In this document: in pieces, positions 20,721-33,206 of the stretch
Numbering within the stretch: the first letter of the stretch is position 1
How the letters are laid out: every line of letters starts with the position of its first letter
Assembly: GCA_023525715.1 (NCBI GenBank)
Contig: CM042016.1
Coordinates: forward strand, 78,723,382 to 78,787,381
Length of the DNA stretch: 64,000 bases
Direction of reading: 5' to 3'
From: Cichorium intybus
Lineage: Eukaryota > Streptophyta > Magnoliopsida > Asterales > Asteraceae
Made by a program: the position numbers and the translations under genes
Notes under the pieces: model-generated
The model's input: only the letters and a program-made list of their open reading frames with translations
What the model was told of the DNA's origin: nothing
The model's database searches: none

Positions 20721-23473
20721 TGTGACAATTGTAAATTTTGGTCAACGAAAGTCAACTGTAGTCAAACGAAGCGTACGTTAATCCATATGTTGAAAAGTTA
20801 TTTTCCATAACTTTTGCGATGATTATTAAATATTATAATACTACGTATGCTAATTCAAAATAATTATCGAGTAAACATCGAAAATACGGACAATAAACTA
20901 CTGTAGCGTAAAAATTCGATAATCGTACAATTATTATTTTGAGAATAATAATATTCATAGAACGATCTACTCGTAAATACGAACTTGTGGATATATAGAA
21001 CGTCGAAAACGGAGTTCGTATGTGAAAGTTACAACCATTAAATCGCTGTGAACGGATAAATGTATACAGGGTTTGGACTCAAAATACAAAATGTGGTGCC
21101 TTAAACATCAAATATAAAATAACAATTCATATAATATGGAACGTAATAATATCTAGTATTTAATTTCAATGCCAAATTCGATTTCCGGTAAAATGCCAAG
21201 AATCGCGAAATCAGAAGAATACTGCGCTTAAACACGTATTGCAACATCCAAGGAGTTATAATTCAATCAAAATAAATGTTTGACAATGTTTTTATACAAA
21301 ATAATTATTTAGAACTTCGTTTTGTCAAAAACTCATAAAAATTTACTAAACGTCTTACGATTTTATAAAGATCACCTATTTTTATAAGTATATTGTATTT
21401 TTTTATAAAAACTAACACACCCCACCCCACCCCCCCTAACCCTATCGGCAGCCAAGGGAGCCTCCAACATCTTTTCATGATCTAAATTCTACTATTCCAT
21501 ATCCTAGCCAAGTGGTCTAGAAGTTATTTCTTTTATTAAACAATTAAAAGGTAAAATCTCCAAATGTTTATGGAAGAATAGCTTTTCATTTAGACATCAT
21601 CCACCCAAACTCTCTCCTCTCCCTCTCTTGCTCTCGGCTCACTCTCTCCCTCTCTTCTTCACTTCCAAACCCGCCACCATCATCATCTTCACAAAACTTC
21701 AATTCCAAGCTTCTTTTGCAAGTCTAAGTGGTAAGACTCCTTCATCTTTTGATTCTAATCTATATAACATAAGTTTTACACCATTTACACACACTAACAT
21801 CTATGAAAAACCATTGGGTAATAGCATTGTCCAAGGGTCCTCCGAGCTCCAAGGCTTGGATCTTCAATCCTACCACCGATCTTCCAAGAAATACTTAGTT
21901 TTTAAGCCAAGCACGCTACAAGGGTGAGTTCATACCCCTCATTTTCATCTGTTGAAACCTTTTTGGGGGAGAATACAAGTTCATTTACTATAAATGTTGT
22001 TTTATTCAAGTTTATATGTGTTTAAATACTATAAATGATGTTTTACACAAATTTATAAAACTAGTTGTTGTGTAAAAATGTTTTTGACATGAAATATGGA
22101 TAGTTCTATGTATGATGATCATAATGATGTATAATGTTAATGTAAAAGTTTCCAAACTATAAATAAAGTGTGTAAAGATGTTAGTTCTTGGACAAAAATG
22201 TTATAAAGACGAAAACTAGAAAATGTGTAAAGATGATATTGACATGAAATATGGATAGAACCATGTATTATAAACACTATGACATATTAAGTTGTGTAAA
22301 AGTTACAAAACTACAAACAAAGTGTACAAAAATACTAGATCTTGGATATAAACGTTATAATAACGAAAACTAGTAAAAACTACGTTTTTATAAACAAAAA
22401 TACTATTTTCTAGAAAAAATTGTTATAACCAAGTTATTACACCATTTTTGTGAGAAATATCTTAAAAGATTATATTTATAATCATTTGAATAAGTTATCG
22501 TTATTATTCACAAAAATATGATTATTACGAAGAAATACTAAAAATAGACTATTATTGGAATAGTTTATGAACACAAGGTTATTATGACGTTGAACATGAC
22601 AAAAATAATTATATAAAATTATATAATTATTAAACAATACTATATTATCATGGAAAAAATGATAATGGATGATTACAAGAGTTACTATATACAAATTTTA
22701 CGAACACAAGTTGATTTGAAATACATACATTTTTGTGAGATGAATCTTCACAGTACTTTTATAAGTACCTACTATAAGTCCTGAACTTTTATAACCAGAG
22801 TCTCGGTAAGAGAGCGCGATATTTGAGTATAGATCTATACGGGGATTGACAACCCCGCACCTGAGCTGCTAGCTACAGATTGACTGGCAGGTCTGAGGTG
22901 TCCAAATGTCTACCATTCCGATGCCTGAAGAACGTCGCAGCAGGCCAACTAGTCACAGCATGGTTATAGGGTATCTCACATGGGAAAATAATCAACTTAA
23001 TAACTTTTATAAATTGTTTACATGGAAATATACATTTCTAAGGAAATTACACTACAATTTTACATATTACATTTTAGTCTATGGGATTTAAAGACTTGGA
23101 CATTTCTATAAGAAAATATGGGATTTTCTTGGTTCTCAACACTATCGCTTACAAACAAAGGACTTTTCTTATACAAAATCTTATGAACTCACCAACTTAA
23201 TTGTTGACACTTTTTCAACTACTTGTATTCTCAGGAAATTGATAAGGTAAACCTCCAGCACTATTTGAAGAGACGTTACGACGTCGTTTTTGTTCATTTT
23301 GATATCATTTGTAATTGTATTTTAAAACACACAACTTTTAACGATGTAACATTTGCAATTATTATATGATGGTTGTTTTGCTTGGAATCACTATTATTCA
23401 ACTTTGTTATGATATTGTTCATGAAGTCATCCACCCTTGAACTATTCCGCCAATACAGTTTGGGGGTGTGACA
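20721..23473 (+). repeat. K LTR, copy 2 (duplicated, 2,753 bp)
   Basis: Identical in length to copy 1 and almost in sequence; preceded by the duplicated CTAGG flank. Its primer-binding site is at 23477-23488. This LTR serves the only K coding region that continues into RT and integrase. Confidence 0.95.
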
Positions 23474-23476
23474 GAT

Positions 23477-23488
23477 TGGTATCAGAGC
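23477..23488 (+). other. Primer-binding site of K, copy 2
   Basis: TGGTATCAGAGC, three bases after LTR copy 2, complementary to initiator tRNA-Met. Confidence 0.95.
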
Positions 23489-24003
23489 ATTGTTTATAGT
23501 GAACTAAGTATATCAATCCATTTAAAGATATACAACTATAAATACAATGGGACTAAAACTCTCGAAAACATTTTGGTACGAGTATACTTTTAAAATTACA
23601 AAGATAATTTTTATAAAAGTATAAGTACATACATACATACTAGAATGATACCATAACGAAAACATACAAAAGAGGTAGGATGAGTTGAACACTACATATA
23701 AGCCTAAGTATTTTTGGTAATTATATCTTGGATACATAGAGCCTGATCAACTGTATTGATCCAAGATATGATTAACGTATACTTAGGAATAGTCGTGGTG
23801 AACAACAAGTCCGAACACTTACCAATAACCAAATAACTAAACATAAGATATAAAATACTATAGGAGTATTTTATGACGCTATAGAACTAAACATGAAGTT
23901 AAAATACTATATGAGTATTTTGTGTACATTACTTAATTATATATATGTGTATTTAAGAATCCCCTTTATATACTTCTTACACCCCAATCCTCGTACAGAC
24001 GTT

Positions 24004-24732
24004 ATGGCCGGACATCACCTACCAGGAGACCCTTACTACCCAGAATAATAACCGGAAGAAATGTCGGATAGTGAGGACCAATGGGACGAGGAGGAGTCCG
24101 ATGACGAACCCGAAGTCATCAACCCCCGCCACCCAATCCGCGAGCATCATGCACCACTCCCGGAGCCGAGCTTCCAGGTATACCGCCACCCTGGTGACCC
24201 ATTATGGATGCGTACTCCTCGAAAGAGGGTACTCCCCATCCACCATCCCTTACTAATAGAAGAACCTCTTCAGGACCCGACGCCAGAATGGGCTGAGCGC
24301 CTACGCCAGTGGAGCCGGGAACAAGGCCTAATTCCCCCTTATGGCAGGTGTCGAGACTTCTTCGACCACAGCGAGGGAGGTTCCGCAGACCGAGCCTTAC
24401 CGGTCATGATCGGGCGTATTAGCCGCCAGGAGGAGCGGATCAGGGCGACATCCAGCCAAGTCCTGGATGTGGGGGCCACTACGGAGGTCACCACAGCACG
24501 CGTCCGACACCTCGACGAGGCTCATCACCGTACTTCCGAGATGGTCGACTCGCTTGAGGAGGATGGGAGGACGACTATGGGGATGTTCCGAGAGGCCTTC
24601 GTGCAGATATCAGAGTCCGAGCAGAGGATACGGGACATAGAGCAGAGGGCTGAGGAGGCTGTGCGAGAGGCTGCCGATCTGAGGGCACAAGTAGCCGCGC
24701 TTCGTGGAGACCAGGGATCCAGTTCGTCATGA
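24004..24732 (+). pseudogene. K leader ORF upstream of gag (ORF0), copy 2
   Basis: Second copy of the acidic, coiled-coil leader ORF. The open part begins at ATG 24061 and the translated protein is identical to copy 1. The in-frame upstream ATG at 24004 and the TAATAA double stop (24046-24051) are also identical, so these stops predate the tandem duplication. Its position just after the primer site and in front of gag means it would be the first ORF on the K transcript. Confidence 0.7.
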
Positions 24733-25146
24733 GTAGTACTCGTACTACTCAAATTTTGTTATAGACTAGGATATTATGAGCAAGCACTATACGCTACACG
24801 CTCTTGTATGTAGGCACGACCCTACAATTAAGTGATTACACTCTTTGTGGGTCGTTACGCCGTCCGTTTATTGTTGCATTGTAGACCTCTGCGAAGGTCA
24901 AATTTTTTCTATCTCAAATGAATGTAATGCTACAAATTATTATTAATATGATGACGTATATTATTTATGAAACGTTGTACAAGTGTTTGATATGTATGTT
25001 TGATACTCGATTATGGTTACAACTTACGAAGAGAAAAAGACAGAGATAAACTTAAGATATAATCGGCGTATCCTAATGACAACATACTTATAATAATCCT
25101 TACAGAAACTAACCGACGTCAAATCTTGAATCCTTGTGGCAGAAAT

Positions 25147-25945
25147 ATGCCACCCCATCGAAGAAACGCTAGGCGCACACCAATCGCAACTCCCGAGCCA
25201 CCCATGATGGACTCAGCTACTTTCCAAGCTGCTGTTACTGCTGCGGTAGCAGCTGCTATCGCTCAGATAAACTCAAATGGGACGAATGGAAACGGAAGCA
25301 GAAATGGCACCAATGACTCCACAAATGAAGAAACATCAAACCAATCGCGAGTATGTACGTACAAGGACTTTGCGAATTTCAAACCTATGGCTTTCCATGG
25401 TACTGGTGGTGTCCTTGCTCTCACGAGATGGATTGAGAAGACTGAATCAATCTTTGATATCTTTGCATGCCCCGAAGAATTTAAAGTCAAATTCGCCGCC
25501 TGTACCTTTGCTGAGACGGCCATGTCCTGGTGGAAGGGTCATGTTAAGGCTCTGACACTTCCTGTGGCCAACTCGATGAGATGGGAGGAACTGAAGACCA
25601 TGATGATGAAAGAGTACTGCCCCAGAGGGGAGAACCAAAAACTAGAATATGAGCTGTGGAACCTTACCATGAAAGGTTCAGATCTGACCGCCTACACGAA
25701 CAGATTCAATGACTTCGCAACCCTCTGCCCTGCTATGGTCATGCCAGAATCTGTGAAAGTGGAACGTTATATCTGGAGACTATCTCCTCAGATCCAGGGG
25801 AACGTAGAAGCGGCAAGCCCCGCCACCTTCGACAGTGCCAAACGACTGGCCCAACGATTAGTCGACCATGGGATTCGCCAGGGCACCATGACCCCTAAAA
25901 CTGATCAACCAAAAGAGAAGGACCACAAAAGAAAACCCTGGAACA
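25147..25945 (+). CDS. K gag, copy 2
   Basis: Capsid-type Gag of the chromovirus, starting MPPHRRNARRTPIATPEPPM at ATG 25147 (an upstream TTG in the same frame is not a likely start). After an Ala-rich helix and an Asn/Gly/Thr-rich linker comes the Gag core with FHGTGGVLALTRWIEKTESI, FAETAMSWWKGHV, LKTMMMKEYCP and RFNDFATLCPAMV, followed by a Lys/Arg-rich basic region. Near 25940-25950 the reading changes to the frame used by the CCHC knuckles and pol. Copy 1 has the same change at the same place. Only Arg/His (MPPRR/MPPHR) and His/Tyr (KLEHE/KLEYE) distinguish the two proteins. Whether the frame change is a mutation or recoding is open; I think mutation. Confidence 0.85.
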
Positions 25946-28900
25946 GGGGAGAGGTCAGCCTAACCAAGAAGGTGCCAAGAGACAACAGATTGTGGCAGTT
26001 CGTGCAGCCACTGTCCCGACTACCCCAACAGCAACCAAGCAGTATAATGGGACACTACCCAAGTGCAACAAGTGTAATTTCCACCATACCGGAGCCTGTA
26101 GGGAAATGCACTGCTCAAACTGTAACAAAAAGGGGCACACCGTCCGGTTCTGCAAGGCGCTAACCCCACAAACCACCCAAGCCACTAATGCTGGGGTGAG
26201 TCAAGCTTGCTATGGTTGTGGAGAGATGGGGCATTACAAGCGTGATTGCCCAAAGACAAAGACCAATGGGAGAAATGGAAGAGTCCTAGCTATGGGACGT
26301 GCGGAAGCGGTGGAGGATCCCACTGTGGTTACCGGTACGTTCCTCGTCAATAATTCATATGCTTATATTCTATTTGATAGCGGTGCGGAGAGGAGCTTCG
26401 TAAGCCACGAGTTTAAGAACTTACTAAAACAAAAACCTCAACCACTCAATGAAACATTTACGGTAGAAATGGAAAATGGCAAAACAGAAAGCACAAACGA
26501 CATATACATAGGCTGTACACTTACTCTGGACGATCACTCCTTTCAAATCGACTTAATGCCTGTTAGAATAGGAAGCTTTGATGTGATTGTTGGTATGGAT
26601 TGGCTAATCCCCCATCATGCCGACATCATGTGTTACGAACGAGGGATCCGACTTCATCTGCCGGATGACAAGACCCTTGTTATCTACGGTGATAAACCCA
26701 GTACCAGCCTCCGAATCGTGTCTTGCATCAAAGCCCGAAAGTACCTACAGAAAAGATACCATGCCTTCCTAGCCCACGTTGTTGACAAAAAGAAAGAAGT
26801 AAAGAGCATCAAAGAGATCCCTGAAGTTTGCAACTTTTCTGACGTATTCCCAGAAGACCTCCCAGGAGTACCACCCGCACAACAAGTTGAGTTCAGAATC
26901 GATTTGATCCCTGGAGCCACCCCAGTAGCAAAAGCACCATACCGATTAGCCCCGGCAGAAATGCAAGAATTATCCAGCCAACTAAACGAACTGCTAAGTA
27001 AAGGGTTCATCAGGCCGAGCTTCTCACCTTGGGGAGCGCCGGTCTTGTTCGTGAAGAAGAAGGATGGATCATTTCGTATGTGCATTGACTATCGGGAGTT
27101 GAACAAGCTCACCATCAAGAACCGATACCCGCTACCCCGAATTGACGACCTGTTCGATCAACTCCAAGGATCGAGTTATTTCTCAAAAATTGAACTAAGG
27201 TCGGGATATCACCAACTCAAGGTTCAAGAAGAAGATGTTCCTAAGACGGCATTCAGAACCCGCTACGGCCATTATGAATTCGTTGTGATGCCCTTCGGAT
27301 TGACCAATGCACCCGCAGTGTTTATGGATCTGATGAATCGCGTATGCCGACCTTACTTAGACAAATTCGTGATAGTATTCATCGATGACATACTTATCTA
27401 TTCACGAAGTAAGGAGGAGCATAGTCAACACCTACGACAAGTTTTGGAGACGTTAAGGACAGAGAAGCTGTATGCGAAATTTTCAAAATGCGAATTTTGG
27501 ATTCGAAAGGTGGACTTTCTAGGCCACGTAGTCAGCAAGGAAGGGATACATGTGGATCCTTCCAAAATCAAAGCCATCGAAAACTGGGAAGCACCGAGAA
27601 CGCCGACTGAGATCCATCAATTTTTCGGCCTTGCTGGCTATTACCGAAGATTCATACATAATTTCTCCAAGATTGCGAAGCCACTTAGTGTCCTGACACA
27701 GAAGGGTGTAACATTCAAGTGGGAAGATAGACAAGACGCCGCCTTCCAGACCTTAAAGAAAGCTTTGTGCAGCGCTCCTATTCTGTCCCTTCCAGAAGGA
27801 ACAGAAGACTTTGTGGTCTATTTCGATGCATCGAACCAGGGTCTGGGCTGCGTACTCATGCAAAGAGGAAAAGTCATTGCCTACGCTTCAAGACAACTTA
27901 AAACTCACGAGGTCAACTACACTATACATGACCTCGAGTTGGGGGCAGTAGTGTTCGCATTGAAGATCTGGAGACACTACCTGTACGACACTAAGTGTAC
28001 GGTTTTCACCGACCATAAGAGTCTCCAGCATATCCTCAACCAAAAAGAACTCAACATGAGACAACAACGATGGATAGAGCTACTAAGTGATTATGAATGC
28101 GAAATTCGTTATCACCCAGGAAAGGCCAACGTGGTGGCAGATGCCCTTAGTCGGAAAGAGTATTCGGGCCGCCGAGTAAAGTCTCTGTCAATAACGATCC
28201 ATTCCCATTTGTCTACTCAGATCAAGGAGGCACAGCTAGAAGCCTTAAAACCTGAGAATGTCGCAAATGAAGCCTTGCGAGGGATGGATAAAAACCTCGA
28301 AGTTAAGGATGACGGAGCTCGTTACATCATGAACCGAATTTGGACCCCGAGATTCGGCGGATACAGAGACATTATCATGAATGAGGCTCACAAGACTAGA
28401 TACTCTGTTCATCCTAGGTCCTACAAGATGTACCTGGACCTCAAGAAACTGTATTGGTGGCCAAACATGAAGGCAGAAATTGCTACTTACGTGGGCAAGT
28501 GCCTGACTTGTGCCAATGTTAAAGTAGAATATCAAAAGCCCTCGGGTCTGCTACAACAACCAGAAATACCCGAGTGGAAGTGGGAGCGGATAACTATGGA
28601 CTTCATAACCAAACTACCAAAGACAACCGGTGGGTTAGACACCATATGGGTAATCGTCGATAGGTTAACCAAATCCGCTCACTTCCTGCCAATCAAGGAG
28701 ACCGACAAGATGGAGAAACTTACAAGGACGTACATCAAGGAAATAGTACGATTGCATGGTGCGCCAATTTCGATTATCTCAGATAGAGATAGTCGATTCA
28801 CTTCACGATTTTGGCAATCATTGCAAAAAGCCTTGGGAACCAGACTCGACATGAGTACAACGTACCATCCACAGATAGACGGGCAAAGTGAAAGAACCAT

Positions 28901-29609
28901 TCAAACACTGGAAGACATGTTGAGAGCATGTGCGATAGACTTTGGTAAGGCGTGGGACACCCACTTACCACTCATTGAGTTTTCATACAACAACAGCTAC
29001 CACACTAGCATCAAAGTTGCCCCATTTGAAGCTTTATATGGACGCAAGTGCAGATCCCCTCTGTGCTGGGCTGAGGTAGGGGATACTCAAATAGCCAAGG
29101 GCCAAGTACCTAACAGCACTCTCACCGGTCCGGAGATCATACGAGAGACGACGGAGAAAATCGTTCAGATCCGTGAACGATTGAAAGCATCTCGTGACCG
29201 ACAAAAAAGTTACGTAGACAAACGACGCAAACCTTTAGAATTCCAGGTTGGTGATCGAGTGTTGTTGAAGGTCTCACCATGGAAAGGAATGATACGCTTT
29301 GGAAAGCGTGGAAAACTGAACCCCAGATACATTGGGCCCTTTGCGATCCTTGCTAGGATCAGCCCAGTAGCCTACAAGCTCCAACTACCACAAGAGCTCA
29401 GCAATGTCCATCCCACCTTTCATGTATCCAACCTAAAGAAGTGTCTGTCCGATGAGACTCTTGTCATTCCGCTCGATGAGATCGAGGTGAATGAGAATCT
29501 CCAGTTTGTAGAAGAACTCGTGGAGATCATGGACAGAGAAGTCAAGAGAACGAAACAAAGCCACATACCAATAGTGAAAGTCCGCTGGAGCGCTAAGCGT
29601 GGACCATAA
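25946..29609 (+). CDS. K pol: protease, RT, RNase H, integrase, chromodomain-like tail
   Basis: A 1,205-residue open frame (counted from 25992) with every pol domain in order: two CCHC knuckles (about residues 39-90), protease FDSGAERSFVSHEF (128), RT with FRMCIDYRELNKL and catalytic FIDDILIYS (463), RNase H with YFDASNQGLGCVL (609) and TDHKSLQHIL, integrase zinc segment (about 798-840) ending CLTCANVK, then the D-D-E core: MDFITKLPK (868), ISDRDSRF (929), DGQSERTIQ (963). The C-terminus has the GPF-type region LNPRYIGPFAIL and HPTFHVSNLKKC. The chromodomain-like segment is cut by TAA at 29607-29609; the same frame goes on as FTWEREDQMKQKYPRLF to TGA 29671. The stop removes only the last 20 residues. 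No other break is visible. Chromodomains steer integration to heterochromatin. Confidence 0.95.
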
Positions 29610-29726
29610 TTTACTTGGGAACGTGAAGACCAAATGAAACAAAAGTATCCACGTCTCTTCCCAAACCCTTGAGGATCTACTCAAGAGCTAAATTTCGGGA
29701 CGAAATTCTTTCTAACGGGTAGATGA
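29610..29726 (+). other. K pol tail and polypurine tract
   Basis: The first 60 bp still read in the pol frame (FTWEREDQMKQKYPRLFPNP) after the premature stop. Then AATTTCGGGACGAAATTC, a motif commonly found just before the 3' LTR of plant chromoviruses, and the purine-rich AACGGGTAGATGA directly before TGTGACA at 29727. Confidence 0.8.
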
Positions 29727-32486
29727 TGTGACAATTGTAAATTTTGGTCAACGAAAGTCAACTGTAGTCAAACGAAGCGTACGTTAATCCATATGTTGAA
29801 AAGTTATTTTCCATAACTTTTGCGATGAATTATTAAATATTATAATACTACGTATGCTAATTCAAAATAATTATCGAGTAAACATCGAAAATACGGACAA
29901 TAAACTACTGTAGCGTAAAAATTCGATAATCGTACAATTATTATTTTGAGAATAATAAAATTCATAGAACGACATACTCGTAAATACGAACTTGTGGATA
30001 TATAGAACGTCGAAAACGGAGTTCGTATGTGAAAGTTACAACCATTAAATCGCTGTGAACGGATAAATGTACATAGGGTTTGGACTCAAAATACAAAATG
30101 TGGTGACTTAAACATCAAATATGAAATAACAATTCATATAATATGGAACGTAATAATATCTAGTATTTAATTTCAAAGCCAAATTCGGTTTCCGGTAAAA
30201 TGCCAAGAATCGCGAAATCGGAAGAATACTGCGCTTAAACACGTATTTCAACATCAAACGAGTTATAATTCAATCAAAATAAATGTTTGACAATTTTTTT
30301 ATACAAAATAATTATTTAGAACTTCGTTTCGTCAAAAACTCATAAAAATTTACTAAAACGTCTTACGATTTTATAAAAATCACATATTTTTATAAGTATA
30401 TTGCATTTTTTTATAAAAACTAACACACCCCACCCCACCCCCTAACCCTATAGGCAGCCAAAGGAGCCTCCAACATCTTTTCATGATCTAAATTCTACTA
30501 TTTCATATCCTAGCCAAGTGGTCTAGAAGTTATTTCTTTTATTAAACAATTAAAAGGTAAAATCTCCAAATATTTATGGAAGAATAGCTTTTCATTTAGA
30601 CACCATCCACCCAAACTCTCTCCTCTCCCTCTCTTGCTCTCGGCTCACTCTCTCCCTCTCTTCTTCTCTTCCAAACCCGCCACCATCATCATCTTCACAA
30701 AAGTTCAATTCCAAGCTTCTTTTGCAAGTCTAAGTGGTAAGACTCCTTCATCTTTTGATTCTAATCTATATAACATAAGTTTTACACCATTTACACACAC
30801 TAACATCTATGAAAAACCATTGGGTAATAGCATTGTCCAAGGGTCCTCCGAGCTCCAAGGCTTGGATCTTCAATCCTACCACCGATCTTCCAAGAAATAC
30901 TTAGTTTTTAAGCCAAGCACGCTACAAGGGTGAGTTCATACCCCTCATTTTCATCTTTTCAAACCTTTTTGGGGGAGAATACAAGTTCATTTACTATAAA
31001 TATTGTTTTATTCAAGTTTATATGTGTTTAAATACTATAAATGATGTTTTACACAAATTTATAAAACTAGTTGTTGTGTAAAAATGTTTTTGACATGAAA
31101 TATGGATAGTTCTATGTATGATGATCATAATGATATATAATGTTAATGTAAAAGTTTCCAAACTATAAATAAAGTGTGTAAAGATGTTAGTGCTTGGACA
31201 AAAATGTTATAAAGACGAAAACTAGAAAATGTGTAAAGATGATATTGACATGAAATATGGATAGATCCATGTATTATAAACACTATATAAACACTATGAC
31301 ATATTAAGTTGTGTAAAAGTTACAAAACTACAAACAAAGTGTACAAAAATACTAGATCTTGGATAAAAACGTTATAAAAACGAAAACTAGTAAAAACTAC
31401 TTTTTTATAAACAAAAGTACTATTTTCTAGCAAAAATGGTTATAACCAAGTTATTACACCATTTTTGTGAGAAATATCTTAAAAGATGATATAGATAATC
31501 ATTTGAATAAGTTACTTCGTTATTATTCACAAAAATATGATTATTACGACGAAATACTAAAAATAGACTATTGTTGGAATAGTTTATGAACACAAGGTTA
31601 TTATGACGTTGAACATGACAAAACTAATTATATAAAATTATATAATTATTAAACAATACTATATTATCATGGGAAAAATAATAATGGATGATTACAAGAG
31701 TTACTATATACAAATTTTACGAACACAAGTTGATTTGAAATACATACATTTTTGTGAGATGAATCTTCACAGTACTTTTATAAGTACCTACTATAAGTCC
31801 TGAACTTTTATAACCAGAGTCTCGGTAAGAGAGCGCGATATTTGAGTATAGATCTATACGGGGCTTGACAACCCCGCACCTGAGCTGCTAGCTACAGCTT
31901 GACCGGCAGGTCTGAGGTGTCCAAATGTCTACCACTTCGACGCCCGAAGAACGTCGCAGCAGGCCAACTAGTCACAACATGGTTATAGGGTATCTCACAT
32001 GGGAAAATAATCAACTTAATAATTTTTATAAATTGTTTACATGGAAATATACATTTCTAAGGAAATTACACTACAATTTTACATATTACATTTTAGTCTT
32101 TGGGATTTAAAGACTTGGACATTTCTATAAGAAAATATTGGATTTTCTTGGTTCTCAACACTATCGCTTACAAACAAAGGACTTTTCTTATACAAAATCT
32201 TATGAACTCACCAACTTAATTGTTGACACTTTTTCAACTACTTGTATTCTCGGGAAATTGATAAGGTAAACCTCCAGCACTATTCGAAGAGACGTTACGA
32301 CGTCATTTTTGTTCATTTTGATATCATTTGTATTTTGAAACACACAACTTTTAACGATGTAACATTTGCAATTATTATATGATGGTTGTTTTGCTTGGAA
32401 TCACTATTATTCAACTTTGTTATGATATTGTTCATGAAGTCATCCACCCTTGAACTATTCCGCCAATACGGTTTGGGGGTGTGACA
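29727..32486 (+). repeat. K LTR, copy 3 (3' LTR, 2,760 bp)
   Basis: TGTGACAATTG to GGGGTGTGACA followed by the CTAGG duplication. Compared with copy 1 it has several small indels (for example an extra A near 29828, a repeated ACACTATATAA segment near 31283) and scattered substitutions, about 14 in the first 540 bases. Divergence from copies 1 and 2 is therefore much larger than between copies 1 and 2. Confidence 0.95.
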
Positions 32487-32491
32487 CTAGG

Positions 32492-33176
32492 CTTCTAAAC
32501 TAGGCTCCGGCGTTGCCATCCAACTTCGTTGGAAAGTATGTGAACCAGAACCTCTCGTCCAACTTTAAACACTGCATGTGCCATTCGTATGTGTCTATGT
32601 GGTTATCGGGGTCAGTGGTTCCGTTATAAGTTTTGAGGGTTAGTAGCTTAGCTGTGCTTGGTATCTCGTAGTTCAACAACTCTTTTATGAACGGAGATTG
32701 GTTGCCTCTTGGCATTGGTATGTACGATTGGAATGGCGTGTAGGGAAATGGTTGAGGGGTTGTAAATGTAGGTATGAGATGGTGGTTCCCCATCAATGTC
32801 GCTAGGTATGCATGAGGGAAAGGTGTTACCGGTGTCAAAGGTGGCATGGAGACCGTATATGGTGTTGTGTGCATGCTCGACGGCGTCTGAGTTGCGTTGG
32901 TGAGGGTCGACAGCGGTGGGTTAGCACTGATTATCGGTGCTAACATGGTTTGTGTTGTGGTTGGGAGCGACATAGGTACGTAGGGGGGGTGGGAAATGCA
33001 TGCCTTGTGACACCGGTGTGGTTGGTGTTGATAGTTGCCAAGGTAGAAATGGGACCGTCGCTAGCAGTATTGTTGTTGTTACGGCGGAGGAGACCGTGGT
33101 TGTTTCAGTGTTGTCCAGTGGGTGCATAGGTCTCACCGGACTTGGTGAAGCACCACTACTTTCCCCGCCCGGTCAT
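32492..33176 (-). pseudogene. T2 gag, N-terminal part
   Basis: Start of T2 Gag on the minus strand. A likely ATG is at 33176, 54 bases inside the primer site; early codons are broken by TAG, and the frame shifts at least once, one site being a C7 run near 32985. The readable part has a Pro/Thr-rich N-terminus, then SPFIKELLNYEIPSTAKLLT, YNGTTDPDNHIDTYEWHM and FWFTYFPTKLDGNAGA, ending exactly where K interrupts. The T1 homologue has the same blocks (3990-4210). The C-terminal continuation lies at 14212 and below, 18.3 kb away. Confidence 0.85.
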
Positions 33177-33206
33177 GGTTGTATTGCTTGAGGGTTGGTT
33201 GTGTTG

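Larger units (their letters stand above)
13761..26776 (+). repeat. 6,508-bp direct tandem duplication
   Basis: Unit 1 is 13761-20268 and unit 2 is 20269-26776. Every landmark recurs at an offset of exactly 6,508: LTR start 14213/20721, primer site 16969/23477, ORF0 17553/24061, gag 18639/25147. Each unit starts with 452 bp of T2 gag and ends inside K protease-RT. CGTTGT is present at the left breakpoint (13761), the junction (20269) and the right breakpoint (26777), a 6-bp microhomology. I noticed about eight substitutions and no indel between the units, for example 14943 T/C-type, CACAACATGG/CACAGCATGG near 16450, GCCCGCG/GCCCACG at the end. Confidence 0.95.
14213..32486 (+). mobile_element. 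Tekay-like chromovirus K with internal tandem duplication
   Basis: A + strand Ty3/gypsy element inserted in T2 gag: CTAGG duplications outside, LTRs of about 2.75 kb starting TGTGACAATTG and ending GGGGTGTGACA, and an initiator tRNA-Met primer site. It encodes a leader ORF, gag and a pol ending in a chromodomain-like segment, which together with LTR size suggests the Tekay/Del group. It has three LTR copies rather than two, because 6,508 bp including a T2 flank are tandemly repeated (13761-20268 and 20269-26776). Without the extra unit K would be about 11.8 kb. The pol is nearly intact, so K is the youngest gypsy insertion here. Confidence 0.93.
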
